A stretch of DNA of 45,247 nt from Kiritimatiellia bacterium. GTDB lineage: Bacteria > Verrucomicrobiota > Kiritimatiellia > RFP12 > UBA1067. Both the position numbers and the translations under genes were made by a program. Shown here in pieces: positions 15,085 to 23,861 of this stretch; position 1 is the stretch's first letter; each line of letters opens with the position of its first letter. The notes below the pieces were generated by a model. It did not search any database and was not told where the DNA came from. It was given only the letters and a program-made list of their open reading frames with translations. Where the stretch lies: positions 1 to 45,247 of the forward strand of contig JAFXEU010000071.1 in NCBI GenBank assembly GCA_017520845.1, written 5' to 3'.

Positions 15085-18003
15085 TTACGGTTCTTCGACG
15101 GTGGCGGCGACTATCAGCGGGATCTGCTGCGTGTTGGCGGAGACGATGTCGAGGGACTTCACGCGCTTTTCGGGATGCGGATTCTCCCACTGCCAGATGT
15201 AGAGGCCGCGGTTCTGCCCGTTCGTCCAGCCCTTGAAGCAGCGGTTCGCCGTCATGTCCTCCGTCAGCGAGACGAAGTACCAGTCCCACACTTCGCGGAA
15301 GTTGCGGCACGGCGCCTCGACCTTCGTGCCGTCCTCGTAGTTGACGACGTATGTGAACGCCGTCTCGACGCGTCCGAGCGTGCCCCAGCCGATGCCGTGG
15401 AGGAAGTAGATGTTCTTCGCCTTCGCGTCGACCGGAATGCCCTTGACCTCGAGCGGGAACGGCAGTTCGTCCGCCGGCGCGTCGACGAGCTTCGTCGACT
15501 TCATCACGAGGCAGTCGCGGTAACCGTTCTGGTCGTAGCGGATGAAATGCATCGGCACGCCGTTGCAGCTGGTGACGCCCCACGGAGTGTCTTCGAGCGA
15601 GAACTTCGCGCCCTGGTCCACCCAGCCGTCGCGTCCGTCCTTCGCCACCTTGTCGATGAAGCGGCGGTTCACGAACTTCCTGAGATCGATCGGACGGCAC
15701 TTGTTGGGGTCGACTGCGAACGCGGTCTTTTCGACGACGCGCCGTGCGATCTCCGCATCGAGCAGTGCCTTGCCCGCCTTGAGGGAATCCGCGGCCGCGA
15801 GGGGCTTGAGCCTCTTCACGTACCTGCCCGCGGGATAGCGCTTGACCAGCTGCTCCTTCGTGCCCGCGACATAGAACTGCACGTCTCCGGGAACAAGGTA
15901 CATCACGTATTCGCCCTTCTCGTTCGGCAGAAGCTCCTGGCGGTAGGAGACCATCACGGGCTTTCCGTCCACGACGTCGACCTGGTTCCAGACGTGGACG
16001 AACCGGCGCCCTGCGCTGACGTCGACGCCGGGCGTGAAGCGGACTAGCTGTCCGCCGCCGGCGCACGAGTTGATCGCCCAGGCCGTCATGCCGTCGCGCC
16101 TCGCCACGTGCACTTCGACGCCGCCGGCCTTCTTGCCCGACTCCTCGGATACGAGGGTGCAGGTCGGGACGATCCCTGCTTCGGCGCAGGCGGCGAGCAG
16201 ATAGTCGGCGTATTCGTCGTTGGCGAGGTCCCTGCAGCGCACGACGCCCTTTCCGAGCGCCTTCTTCTCGCCGCTCTTCATGTCGGACGTGAACGACTCG
16301 GGGTTTTTGCCGCCGTACTCGTTTCCGTCAAGGCGCGTGTTGACGAGGACGAGCGAGCCGCCGTTCTCGACCCACTTCCTGATCTGCGTGCAGGTGCCGG
16401 GGTAGGACGCGCGCGTTCCGGCGCAGACAAGCACCTTGTAGTTGTCGAGGCGCGCCGTCGTGTTGGTGATCTGGTCTTCGAAGATGACGTCGTGCTCGAG
16501 GTGCTCGAACTCGGCGACGGACTGCGCCTGGTCGAAGCACTTGTAGCCGTCGAGACCGTATTCGGCGACGCGCTCGGTGGGACTCGAGAAGAGGATCGCC
16601 ACCTCGTGCGGCACGCCGCGCCGGCGGGGCGTGAAGAACTCGTTCACGTCCATGACGTCGCGCTTCGCGATGCGCGAGCCGAGGAGCGCGTCGAGCTGGA
16701 CGTTGTCGCGGTTCATGAAGTAGTAGCCCGACTTGCCCGACTCCCACTTAAACGAATAGGAGACGTTGAAGCCGCGGATGTACTGCGCGAGGTAGGAGCC
16801 GCGGATCGAATTCGTCGTGTTGCCGATGTACATCTCGTTGTCGACGATCGGCTTTCCGTCCGCAAGCCCGCGCAGGAGCGCCGCCGGCATGACGCCGCGT
16901 CCGCCGGTCTGGGAGCAGACGACATCCAGGTTCCGGTAGCACCGGAAGAGGTCGATGCCCGACGTGCGGATCGTGCACGGCTGGAACGTGGTCTTCGCGT
17001 CCGGGTCGAGCTTCCTGATGCGCGCGGCGCCCTCGGCCAGCAGGGACGCGAACTGGCACTCCATGAACTTCGCGTACTCGACGAGATAGGCGATTGGCTT
17101 GTCGGGGTTTTCATAGGCGCCCGGAAGCTCGTCGAAGCCCTTGAACTTGAGCTTCCCGGAGGCGCTGTTCGCCCAGGCGGAGTTGAGGTTCTCGATCGTG
17201 CCGTACTTCGCCTTCATGCGCTCGGCGAAGAGCTGTTTCGCGTAGTCGGAGGTGTCGAAGCAGGACGGCTCGTTCAGGAGCTCGTAGCACCACGGCTTGT
17301 TGTCCGCGGGACAGATCGCGATCGCGTCCTTTGCGACGTTCTCCCACATGTTGAGCCAGATGTCGCGTCCCTGCGGATAGACGATGGACCACGGCATCCA
17401 GTGGGCGTGGCCCTGCGTCCAGGCCTTGGACGAGAGGCGTCCGGGCATGTCGAGCTTCGCGCCGCACTCGGGATGGTTGCAGAACGGACTGTCCTTGCCC
17501 GGCATCCTGCACTTGGGCGGGTCGACCGTGCGCTTAGGGTCGAGCGGACAGTCCCAGTGCCAGAGCGACCCGTGGGACCATTCGCTCGCCGTCATGTCGA
17601 CGTACATCGGCATGCCGAGCTCGGCGATCATCGCGGAGAGCTTCGCGTCGTCGCGGCGCTCGTCGCGGAACCACGGGCGGTAGATGCGCTTCATCCACGC
17701 CATGGCGCCGTAGAAACCGCCGCAGTCGAGTCCGAGCCGCTGCGTCTTCTCGTAGTTCGGGATGCCCTCGTAGAACCACTTCACGGCCTCCTCGTTGTTC
17801 GTCGAGGGCTGGCCCGAGAACTCGATCTGTCCGTACCACTGCGTGGCCGGGAAGTAGCGGGGCTTGCCGTTCAGCAGCAGCGAACCGTCATCGGCGACGG
17901 TGATCTTCCCGCCCTTGGGGAAGAGCTCCTCCTTCGGAATCGAATCGAAGGACGGAACGGGATCCTGCGCGAAGACCGCTACTGCCATCATCAAGCCAAC
18001 CAT
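15085..18003 (-). CDS. Secreted GH42-like glycoside hydrolase (second paralogue)
   Basis: A 972-residue paralogue of the downstream gene, with a short signal peptide (MVGLMMAVAVFAQ). Predicted catalytic residues are Glu245 in CYELLNEP and Glu390 in PIVDNEMYIG. An insertion rich in Cys/Pro (about 150-190, CNHPECGAKLD) is absent from the partner and may bind a metal. The amidotransferase-like domain (HEVAILFSSPTERVAEYG, DNYKVLVCAGT, WVENGGSLVLVNT) follows, then a beta-rich tail ending in an IAATVEEP-like strand. ATG at 18001-18003 with AGGAG about 10 nt upstream. Co-transcription with the gene at 12031-15069 is suggested by the 15-nt gap. Expected activity: exo-acting beta-galactosidase-type hydrolysis, but substrate and exact family are inferred only. 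Confidence 0.65.
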   Translation of the reverse strand: MVGLMMAVAVFAQDPVPSFDSIPKEELFPKGGKITVADDGSLLLNGKPRYFPATQWYGQIEFSGQPSTNNEEAVKWFYEGIPNYEKTQRLGLDCGGFYGAMAWMKRIYRPWFRDERRDDAKLSAMIAELGMPMYVDMTASEWSHGSLWHWDCPLDPKRTVDPPKCRMPGKDSPFCNHPECGAKLDMPGRLSSKAWTQGHAHWMPWSIVYPQGRDIWLNMWENVAKDAIAICPADNKPWCYELLNEPSCFDTSDYAKQLFAERMKAKYGTIENLNSAWANSASGKLKFKGFDELPGAYENPDKPIAYLVEYAKFMECQFASLLAEGAARIRKLDPDAKTTFQPCTIRTSGIDLFRCYRNLDVVCSQTGGRGVMPAALLRGLADGKPIVDNEMYIGNTTNSIRGSYLAQYIRGFNVSYSFKWESGKSGYYFMNRDNVQLDALLGSRIAKRDVMDVNEFFTPRRRGVPHEVAILFSSPTERVAEYGLDGYKCFDQAQSVAEFEHLEHDVIFEDQITNTTARLDNYKVLVCAGTRASYPGTCTQIRKWVENGGSLVLVNTRLDGNEYGGKNPESFTSDMKSGEKKALGKGVVRCRDLANDEYADYLLAACAEAGIVPTCTLVSEESGKKAGGVEVHVARRDGMTAWAINSCAGGGQLVRFTPGVDVSAGRRFVHVWNQVDVVDGKPVMVSYRQELLPNEKGEYVMYLVPGDVQFYVAGTKEQLVKRYPAGRYVKRLKPLAAADSLKAGKALLDAEIARRVVEKTAFAVDPNKCRPIDLRKFVNRRFIDKVAKDGRDGWVDQGAKFSLEDTPWGVTSCNGVPMHFIRYDQNGYRDCLVMKSTKLVDAPADELPFPLEVKGIPVDAKAKNIYFLHGIGWGTLGRVETAFTYVVNYEDGTKVEAPCRNFREVWDWYFVSLTEDMTANRCFKGWTNGQNRGLYIWQWENPHPEKRVKSLDIVSANTQQIPLIVAATVEEP

Positions 18004-18035
18004 TGGATGCCTCTCCTATAATTTCGATTTAACCC

Positions 18036-18061
18036 AAGGAGGTGGAGCTTCCAGCTCCGCC
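18036..18061. repeat. Family-1 repeat, solitary half (hairpin B only), copy R6
   Basis: AAGGAGGTG plus hairpin B GGTGGAGC-TTCCA-GCTCCGCC (18041-18061). No A hairpin is nearby, so this is a half-element. Located between the sialate esterase stop and the GH42-like start. Confidence 0.8.
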
Positions 18062-18065
18062 GTCG

Positions 18066-20225
18066 CTATTTAATAAGCTGGTCATGGTACTTGCCGTCCT
18101 TGTATCCGCGGCACGTGCCGAGCGGAAGATTCGCGCCGTTCACGACGTTCCATCCGCAGTCGAGGTCGAACCATGCGTAGCGGAACGCAAAGGCCTCCTT
18201 GACTTCCGGGCAGGTGAGCTCGATCGTGTCGCCGACGATCTTCGCCGACGCAAAATGGAGAACCACGTCCTCCTTCTCCTTGCCGTTCTTGTCCTTGACC
18301 TTCTCGACCGGTCCGCCAAGCTCAAAGCCCTTCACGGGCTTGCCGTCGCGCGTCTTCAGGCCCTTCGCGTTCCTGAGCTTAATCACGCACTTCGGCCCCT
18401 TCCACTCGACGCTCTCGACCTGCGGGCACGAGCCCTGGACTTTCTTTCCGTAGACGTGCTGGAGAGCCCAGTTCGCGTAGCGCTCGCCGACCTCCTCCTT
18501 GCGAATCGGATGGATGTCAGCCTCGCCGAGGTCGAGGAGCGAGATGGTGTCGCAGTCGGGGAGGAACGTCGCGAGTTCGTTGAGCTGGCGGCGCATGTCG
18601 GCGTTCACCGACCACGTAGGGGCGTTCGTCTCGCCCTTCGCCATGCGCTGCGTGGAGTTCGGCTTGGTGTCGAGCCGGTGCGGGCAGATCTCCGTGATGA
18701 TCACGGGGAGCTTGTCCTTGTAGGTGAACTGCGCGCGCCATCCCTCGACGAGCGTCTTGAAGAAGTCGGCGTACTTGCCGTTACCGAGGTCGCTGCAGCC
18801 CTGGTACCAGACCGCGCCCTTGATCGCCATCGGATAGAGCGGATGGACGAGTCCCGCGTCCATCGTGGTGGCGGAGAACATATTGATTCCGCGCGCATCG
18901 TTCGGCTTGCGGCACTCGGGGTGATTCCAGATGTCCTTCGGTATCTGCTCGCCGATACATGCCTTGAACTTCATTTCGTGCGACTCTGCGCGCGACGGCC
19001 AAAGCGCGATCGAGACCGGCTTGAGCATGCCGCCCGGCCTACCTTCCTTGCTCGCGGCATAGACCTTGTAACGCACAGCAAGGACGTTCTTGCCGACGCG
19101 TCCATGTTCCTTGATGGGGACGCCGTAGCCGTGGTTGGGGTTACCCGAGCCGCCGAAAGCATGGCCGTTCAGATAGTTCATGTCCTGCCCGTACGACTCA
19201 CTGTAGCCAATGGACCAGTTCTTCTTGAGGTCGGCTTCCGTAAGCTCGAATGTCGCGCGCATCCAGACCTCGCCGGTGAAGCCCTCGGGGAAAGGATCGC
19301 ACTGGAAGCCGCGTCCGTCGATCGTAAGCTCCTTCCAGCTCTCGTCCTCGACGAAATCCGGGTCGTGGAGCGACGGCTTGGTGTTGACGAAGTTGGAAGC
19401 GGGGTCGAAGCGCTTGTTCCACTCGAAGATCTTCTTCTCGTATACCTCGGGTCCGCCGGCCTTCATGAAGTCGGTCCAGCGGTTGTACCAGAAGCCGGCA
19501 ACGCCCTTCGCGTGGCCCGTGCCGTGGTCCTTGGCCCACTTCTGGTCGATCCAGCCGTCGATCTTCGTCGCGCCCCAGGAGGCGTTCACGAGGCCGATAG
19601 GGACGTCGAGCGCCTGATTGAGCTTCCAGCCCATCCAGTAGAGCGCCGCGCCGTTCTTGCGCATCGACTCGTAGGTCGAGGTCTCCCAGTGGATGCCGAT
19701 CGCGTCCTCGCGCGGAAACGGCGAGTTCCGGTTATCGCCGTCGTTCATGAGGAGTGTGCGGATGTATGGGTTGCCCTCCGCCTTCTTGAGGAACTCCTCG
19801 CCGCCGATCGGGAGGCGTCCGTAGCCCGCGAACGTGTAGGCCATGTTGGACTGGCCGCAGCCGAACCAGACGTCGCCAAAGAGGATGTTCGTGATTGACA
19901 CAGTCTCGCCCGCGCACGCCGCGGTGATCGTCGAGGGCTTCTTGTTCGCCTTCTGCGGCGGCAGCTTCACCGTCCAGCGTCCGTTCTTCCCGACCGTCGT
20001 CTCGCCGACCGCCTTCCCGTTGAGCGACACCTTCACCTTCTTCCCCGGCTCGCCGAAGCCCCACACGGGAGCCTCGACGTCGCGCTGCAGAACCGCGTTG
20101 TCGGATATCACCGACGCGAACTTGAACTCGGCGGCCCCTGCCGCAAGCGAACAGAGCGTCGCAATCGCGGCGGCAAGCACGCCGCCAATCGTTATCGGGC
20201 TTTCGAAGATGCTGCGCTTTTTCAT
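18066..20225 (-). CDS. Secreted sialate O-acetylesterase-like protein
   Basis: A 719-residue SASA/SGNH-type esterase. The signal peptide is about 1-32 (ITIGGVLAAAIATLCSLAAGA). The mature protein starts EFKFASVISDNAVLQRDVEAP, then a beta-sandwich with WTVKLPPQKA, the usual entry of bacterial sialate O-acetylesterases. The nucleophile is Ser126 in FGCGQSNM, and the catalytic Asp/His pair lies at Asp570/His572 in GEADIHP. KGAVWYQGCSD corresponds to the conserved W-Y-Q-G block. A galactose-binding-like insertion (about 290-400) lies between the halves, a common arrangement in this family. ATG at 20223-20225 with AAAGG 8 nt upstream. Expected to strip O-acetyl groups from sialic acids or other acetylated sugars so exo-glycosidases can act. 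It is the first minus-strand gene facing the divergent regulator. Confidence 0.85.
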   Translation of the reverse strand: MKKRSIFESPITIGGVLAAAIATLCSLAAGAAEFKFASVISDNAVLQRDVEAPVWGFGEPGKKVKVSLNGKAVGETTVGKNGRWTVKLPPQKANKKPSTITAACAGETVSITNILFGDVWFGCGQSNMAYTFAGYGRLPIGGEEFLKKAEGNPYIRTLLMNDGDNRNSPFPREDAIGIHWETSTYESMRKNGAALYWMGWKLNQALDVPIGLVNASWGATKIDGWIDQKWAKDHGTGHAKGVAGFWYNRWTDFMKAGGPEVYEKKIFEWNKRFDPASNFVNTKPSLHDPDFVEDESWKELTIDGRGFQCDPFPEGFTGEVWMRATFELTEADLKKNWSIGYSESYGQDMNYLNGHAFGGSGNPNHGYGVPIKEHGRVGKNVLAVRYKVYAASKEGRPGGMLKPVSIALWPSRAESHEMKFKACIGEQIPKDIWNHPECRKPNDARGINMFSATTMDAGLVHPLYPMAIKGAVWYQGCSDLGNGKYADFFKTLVEGWRAQFTYKDKLPVIITEICPHRLDTKPNSTQRMAKGETNAPTWSVNADMRRQLNELATFLPDCDTISLLDLGEADIHPIRKEEVGERYANWALQHVYGKKVQGSCPQVESVEWKGPKCVIKLRNAKGLKTRDGKPVKGFELGGPVEKVKDKNGKEKEDVVLHFASAKIVGDTIELTCPEVKEAFAFRYAWFDLDCGWNVVNGANLPLGTCRGYKDGKYHDQLIK

Positions 20226-20259
20226 TGAATCAACCTTTCATTGGTTTTGTCCGCCAGAG

Positions 20260-20269
20260 ATTGTATCAC
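20260..20269 (-). promoter_or_regulatory. -10 element for the sialate esterase gene
   Basis: Minus-strand TGA-TACAAT (TACAAT at 20260-20265), an extended -10 about 35 nt upstream of the start codon. No convincing -35 is seen, which would suit an activator-dependent promoter driven by the divergent regulator. Confidence 0.5.
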
Positions 20270-20338
20270 AAATACGCACACCTCATTTCCGTTTTTGTAT
20301 TTGGTTTTTTACGATTTTATGTTTTGTCCTTTTCTTCT

Positions 20339-20358
20339 CCGAAAATTTCGGCTATAAT
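20339..20358 (+). promoter_or_regulatory. Regulator promoter: CCGAAA-A-TTTCGG dyad abutting a TATAAT box
   Basis: A perfect 13-bp dyad CCGAAA-A-TTTCGG (20339-20351) is followed one base later by TATAAT (20353-20358). Transcription would start near 20365, so the ATG at 20368 is essentially at the 5' end of the mRNA. There is no Shine-Dalgarno between the box and the ATG. The dyad would be a natural autoregulatory operator. Confidence 0.65.
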
Positions 20359-20367
20359 CTCCGCGTC

Positions 20368-21570
20368 ATGGAAAAGATGCCCTGCATAAATTCCCAGTGG
20401 GTGATCATCACCGACGGGACAAACATATTCGACTCTGAGTTCCGCTCCGGCGCGCTTGAACTGGCGCACGAGCGCGGTTTCCACAACATCCGCCTGATGC
20501 GCGACGTATCCATAATGGACAAGTCGTTCCTCACGCGGAAGATGTTCAAGACGGGATGCGGCGGCATCATCTGCCATCCGGCAGAATTTCCCGCGCTCCG
20601 CGTCGCTGCGAGGGCGAAGATCCCCGTCATACTGCTCGGCGAATCGGCCGTCTCCGAATGGCGCAAGGCCGCAGGAGGCCCCGTCACGGTCTGCTCTGTG
20701 GACAACGAGGGGATCGGTCAGATGGCCGCCGACTATCTCTACGGCCAGCGGCGTTTCAAAAGCTTCGTCTACGCGGACTACGCGCCAGACGCCGAGTGGG
20801 ACTGGTGGACCGACCGGCGCTTCAGGTCATTCACCGAGACGCTCGCCGAGCACGGGTTCCAGGGCGAGGTGCCGCGCATCCCGGCAACCACGACGATGCC
20901 CGACGAAGACGCCGCGCGCTTCGTCGACGCGCTTAAGGACCTTCCGCGTCCGATAGCGATCTTCGCCTGCAACGACCGCGTGGCGAAGGACGTCGTGGAC
21001 TTCCTCGAACTCGGTGCGATAAGGATGCCGAGCGAAGTGGCGGTGCTCGGAGTGGACGACGAACGCGACATCTGCGAGACGGCGGCGGTGAGCATATCGT
21101 CCATAAAGATCGAGCACCACCGCCTCGGGCGCACTGCGATGACGCTGATGCTCCACATGCTCCAGGGCGGCGAACACCGCGACAAGACGATCCTCTGCCC
21201 CGCAGTGCGCGTCATCGAGCGCGAGTCGACAAGACGCCTCGCGCCAACGAATCCGCATGTCGCCGCGGCGATTGACTTCATCCGTGCGACGGACACGAGG
21301 AAGCTCTCCGTCGAGAGCGTCGCGAAGGCGTGCGGCACATCGCATTCCTACCTCTCCAAGAACTTCAAGCGCGAAACGGGACTCACGGTGCTGGACGCAA
21401 TCCACGACAGGATCGTCAAAGACACAAAGCGCCTCCTCCGCGAAACCGACTTCTCCGTGTCCGAAATAGCCGAACAGATGGGCTTCAGCGCGCCGTCGGG
21501 CCTCTGCGCCCTCTTCAAGCGAAAGACCGGCACGGCGATGAAGGACTTCCGCAGGAAGCACAACCTGTAG
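20368..21570 (+). CDS. XylR-like AraC-family sugar-responsive regulator
   Basis: A 400-residue cytoplasmic transcription factor with a LacI/periplasmic-binding-protein-like sensor fused to a C-terminal AraC helix-turn-helix. The sensor (about 10-280) shows SGALELAHERGFHNIRLMRD, CSVDNEGIGQMAADYLY, IFACNDRVAKDVVDFLELG and VLGVDDERDICETA, all hallmarks of sugar-binding repressor-type domains, but without an N-terminal HTH. The DNA-binding part (about 300-400) includes LSVESVAKACGTSHSYLSKN and the second helix pair FSVSEIAEQMGFSAPSGLCALFKRKTG. This matches the XylR subclass that activates sugar-utilisation operons. It is divergent from the sialate esterase and is probably the controller of the 12-20 kb operon. 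The start at ATG 20368 is the first in-frame Met after the promoter; an ATG three codons later is an alternative. Confidence 0.87.
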   Translation: MEKMPCINSQWVIITDGTNIFDSEFRSGALELAHERGFHNIRLMRDVSIMDKSFLTRKMFKTGCGGIICHPAEFPALRVAARAKIPVILLGESAVSEWRKAAGGPVTVCSVDNEGIGQMAADYLYGQRRFKSFVYADYAPDAEWDWWTDRRFRSFTETLAEHGFQGEVPRIPATTTMPDEDAARFVDALKDLPRPIAIFACNDRVAKDVVDFLELGAIRMPSEVAVLGVDDERDICETAAVSISSIKIEHHRLGRTAMTLMLHMLQGGEHRDKTILCPAVRVIERESTRRLAPTNPHVAAAIDFIRATDTRKLSVESVAKACGTSHSYLSKNFKRETGLTVLDAIHDRIVKDTKRLLRETDFSVSEIAEQMGFSAPSGLCALFKRKTGTAMKDFRRKHNL

Positions 21571-21587
21571 GGCCCCGGCACAATCCT

Positions 21588-21673
21588 GTCGCGCTTCGCG
21601 ACTTCCCCAAGGAGGTGGAGCATCTTGCTCCGCCGCACCCACTCTTAGCGCACCGAGACGGTGCACCCCCTTG
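21588..21673. repeat. Family-1 hairpin repeat, copy R7 (x-B-A)
   Basis: Starts with a perfect hairpin GTCGCG-CTT-CGCGAC (21588-21602), which shows what the degraded spacer 'x' of other copies originally was. It is followed by AAGGAGGTG (21609-21617), hairpin B (21614-21634) and a slightly decayed hairpin A (21647-21667). It lies immediately downstream of the regulator stop codon and is the last family-1 copy; none occurs in the remaining 23 kb. Confidence 0.85.
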
Positions 21674-21685
21674 GGCTGCGATTGC

Positions 21686-21760
21686 CTATTTGACCACCGA
21701 ATAGCCCGTGCAGCCCTTGGGGATGGTGATCTCGTAGACGCGATCGCCCTTCTTCGTCTT
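21686..21760 (-). pseudogene. 3' remnant of a lost gene
   Basis: Minus-strand reading gives KTKKGDRVYEITIPKGCTG followed by YSVVK and a TAG stop at 21686-21688. It looks like a genuine GC-rich secreted-enzyme C-terminus (a beta-strand tail), but it has no start. Upstream it is cut by an in-frame TGA exactly where the family-2 sequence (GCGCTTTTATTTTGAGGG) begins. Probably the surviving 3' end of a gene deleted or replaced at this GC-rich/AT-rich junction. Confidence 0.55.
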
Positions 21761-21764
21761 TAAC

Positions 21765-21790
21765 CCTCAAAATAAAAGCGCGGCACACGC
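21765..21790 (-). repeat. Family-2 cassette fragment (terminator half only)
   Basis: Plus-strand CAAAATAAAAGCGCGGCACACGC corresponds to the terminator-like start of the cassette seen at 26966-26991. The promoter half is missing. The AT-rich stretch from here to 21898 holds no gene that I can recognise. Confidence 0.55.
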
Positions 21791-21898
21791 ATCCCAAAAT
21801 CAAATACCAAATAAATCCGCGATCCGATAGTTCTTTTTTTACCACAGGAAAGCACGTTGCTCTATTCGATCATTATATTATCGCTATCCAGTTCTACA

Positions 21899-23860
21899 TT
21901 ATCGCAAGTGAGGTGTGCAAAAGATAAAAATTGTCTTACGACTGCCGATTGCGTCTATCACGCTTTCAGTGAATACTGATGTCACACCCGATCTCACTGT
22001 AAACTTCGTATCAAACGCGGCACGACGCGAAAAAAATGGCAACTCCATTGTTATGCCATACGACGCCAAGCCTATCGCCTTGACACCAAAACTTTTCCAC
22101 ATTGGCTCGCCTTGTATATTTACACGCAATTCGACATCACAAATATCTTCAGCAGAACGCCTCCTCGAAACCAGCGGCTCAATAATAACACCACATTCTT
22201 TTTCAACTATATCTAAGATTCCTTCATCTATATCTAAGATTCCAAACCATTTATTTTTGGCATTGTCTGTTTGATTTGACGATATGTTATCGAAGATCAT
22301 ATCGTAATCTGGATATCTATACACCATAGTGCTTTTAACAAGCTGCTCAAAACCTTGATCCATTATTAAATGGGAATCCGCAATAAGTTTCGCGTCACTA
22401 TGCGTGATTAGACGCTTTTGCAATGTCGCGGCATCAACCCGATTAGAACTATAATAATCTAGATCCTTAAGTAATTTTTCATCGGCTTCAATACAGCAAA
22501 CATCCATTTCTACCCGTCGTCTCTTTACAATACCTTCAAAGCCATCTGTTATTTTCGCAATGTTTTCAGGCGTATTTTTAAACCACATTAAAGACAGGGA
22601 ACCGCTGAGATCCTTTAACGACGACCCTTCCGGCCATTGCACGCCCCATTCTTCGGTAAAACAGGCTTTCCACTCTTCAATTCGCTTTGCAATTATTTCA
22701 GACTTCAATACCTTCGGCTTCTCTGTGGAGAAAGAATCCGAGTGAATACTAGACTTCGCGCAAAAATACGATACGGCCTTCATCCCGGAAGACGGATATT
22801 CCCGCCACACTTCCTTTCCGCACGACATTGACTTACCATATGATTTATCTTCTTTTCCATATTCATCCAAAACACGCATAGTCGCGAACATCAAAACAAG
22901 CATATCACTCTTTTTGTCGTGAGCATCTGTCAGACCGCCTAAAACCACCGTTTCACCCGAATGAACATAAAATCCGGAATCAATTTGCATACGAAGAGGA
23001 GTAAACGGAAGCTCCATCTTAAAATCAGAGTCTAAGCCACGCTGACGCCGCGCCTTGCATGCGAAGTCTTTCCACTCAGGTCTGTCACGAAGATATGCGC
23101 GTAGCTGAACAAAAAGCATCTTCCTATCGGCTGACTCATCAACCGTAACGTCAACTATCGCACCAAACTCCTCTTGAAGAAAATCGTTCGGCGAGGCAAC
23201 AGCCGAAACTGACGAACCTTGATTCGTACATTGCAAACTTTTCCCAATAAATTCCACATCGTAACAGCGCGGATAATAATACTCGGTTACAGACTTATAT
23301 ACAGACTGTTCACCAAATTTGGCAACACCCCTCGTCGCATACAATAATTTAACATCATCGCGACGAAGAAGCTTTTCGAGCATAATAGCCGCGTTAGTCC
23401 TGGCGCCGTCAAAGTAACCGACTGCAGAAAGCGCCGAACGCCCCGCTTCAACAAACTTAACATCAACTTCGACATTTTTTGGCTGTACCCCCGCCTTCGA
23501 AAGAAAGCGTTCAAATTTTTCGATATTCTCCGAAGTGTTGCGAACACAGATATAATTGATGTTTGAAGAAGTTCCCACGCTCGAACCTTCCGGCCAATCA
23601 ACGCCAAAAAGTTCACTTAAGGGAACTATCGATTTGTTCAAGTCTCCGTCCATGATGCCGGCCGATTCAGCCGCTTCCAAAAGTCTCGAATTATCTTCAG
23701 GCGAAATATAACAACTGCGTTCAACTAATTTGGGCGCATTCAACTCATCCCCAAGTGACAGATAAGATACTGAAGAAAGAATAAAAACAATCCCCAATCT
23801 CGATATGACACGAAAATTTGAAACCCATTTGACAAGGCAAAAACTGCGGGGAAAAACCAT
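21899..23860 (-). CDS. Secretin-like protein with two tandem degenerate secretin halves
   Basis: A 653-residue exported protein with an N-terminal hydrophobic segment (WVSNFRVISRLGIVFILSSVSYLSLG). The chain is an internal duplication. Half one (about 35-330) has ELFGVDWPEGSSVGTSSNIN, VRNTSENIEKFERFL, VEVDVKFVEAG, a DDVKLLYATRG block and SGETVVLGGLTD. Half two (about 370-653) repeats EWGVQWPEGSSLKDL, FKNTPENIAKI, VEMDVCCIEAD, HSDAKLIADSH and a weakened version of the end block. The N-domain and 'GETVVLGGL' patterns are those of type II/III secretion secretins. A pore is doubtful because the second half lacks the GG-L signature. Start at the ATG 23858-23860, 7 nt after AGGAGG; an in-frame ATG 18 nt upstream lacks a Shine-Dalgarno. 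Preceded by the cassette promoter and a short upstream ORF. AT-rich, unlike the block to its left. Confidence 0.6.
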   Translation of the reverse strand: MVFPRSFCLVKWVSNFRVISRLGIVFILSSVSYLSLGDELNAPKLVERSCYISPEDNSRLLEAAESAGIMDGDLNKSIVPLSELFGVDWPEGSSVGTSSNINYICVRNTSENIEKFERFLSKAGVQPKNVEVDVKFVEAGRSALSAVGYFDGARTNAAIMLEKLLRRDDVKLLYATRGVAKFGEQSVYKSVTEYYYPRCYDVEFIGKSLQCTNQGSSVSAVASPNDFLQEEFGAIVDVTVDESADRKMLFVQLRAYLRDRPEWKDFACKARRQRGLDSDFKMELPFTPLRMQIDSGFYVHSGETVVLGGLTDAHDKKSDMLVLMFATMRVLDEYGKEDKSYGKSMSCGKEVWREYPSSGMKAVSYFCAKSSIHSDSFSTEKPKVLKSEIIAKRIEEWKACFTEEWGVQWPEGSSLKDLSGSLSLMWFKNTPENIAKITDGFEGIVKRRRVEMDVCCIEADEKLLKDLDYYSSNRVDAATLQKRLITHSDAKLIADSHLIMDQGFEQLVKSTMVYRYPDYDMIFDNISSNQTDNAKNKWFGILDIDEGILDIVEKECGVIIEPLVSRRRSAEDICDVELRVNIQGEPMWKSFGVKAIGLASYGITMELPFFSRRAAFDTKFTVRSGVTSVFTESVIDAIGSRKTIFIFCTPHLR

Positions 23861-23861
23861 T

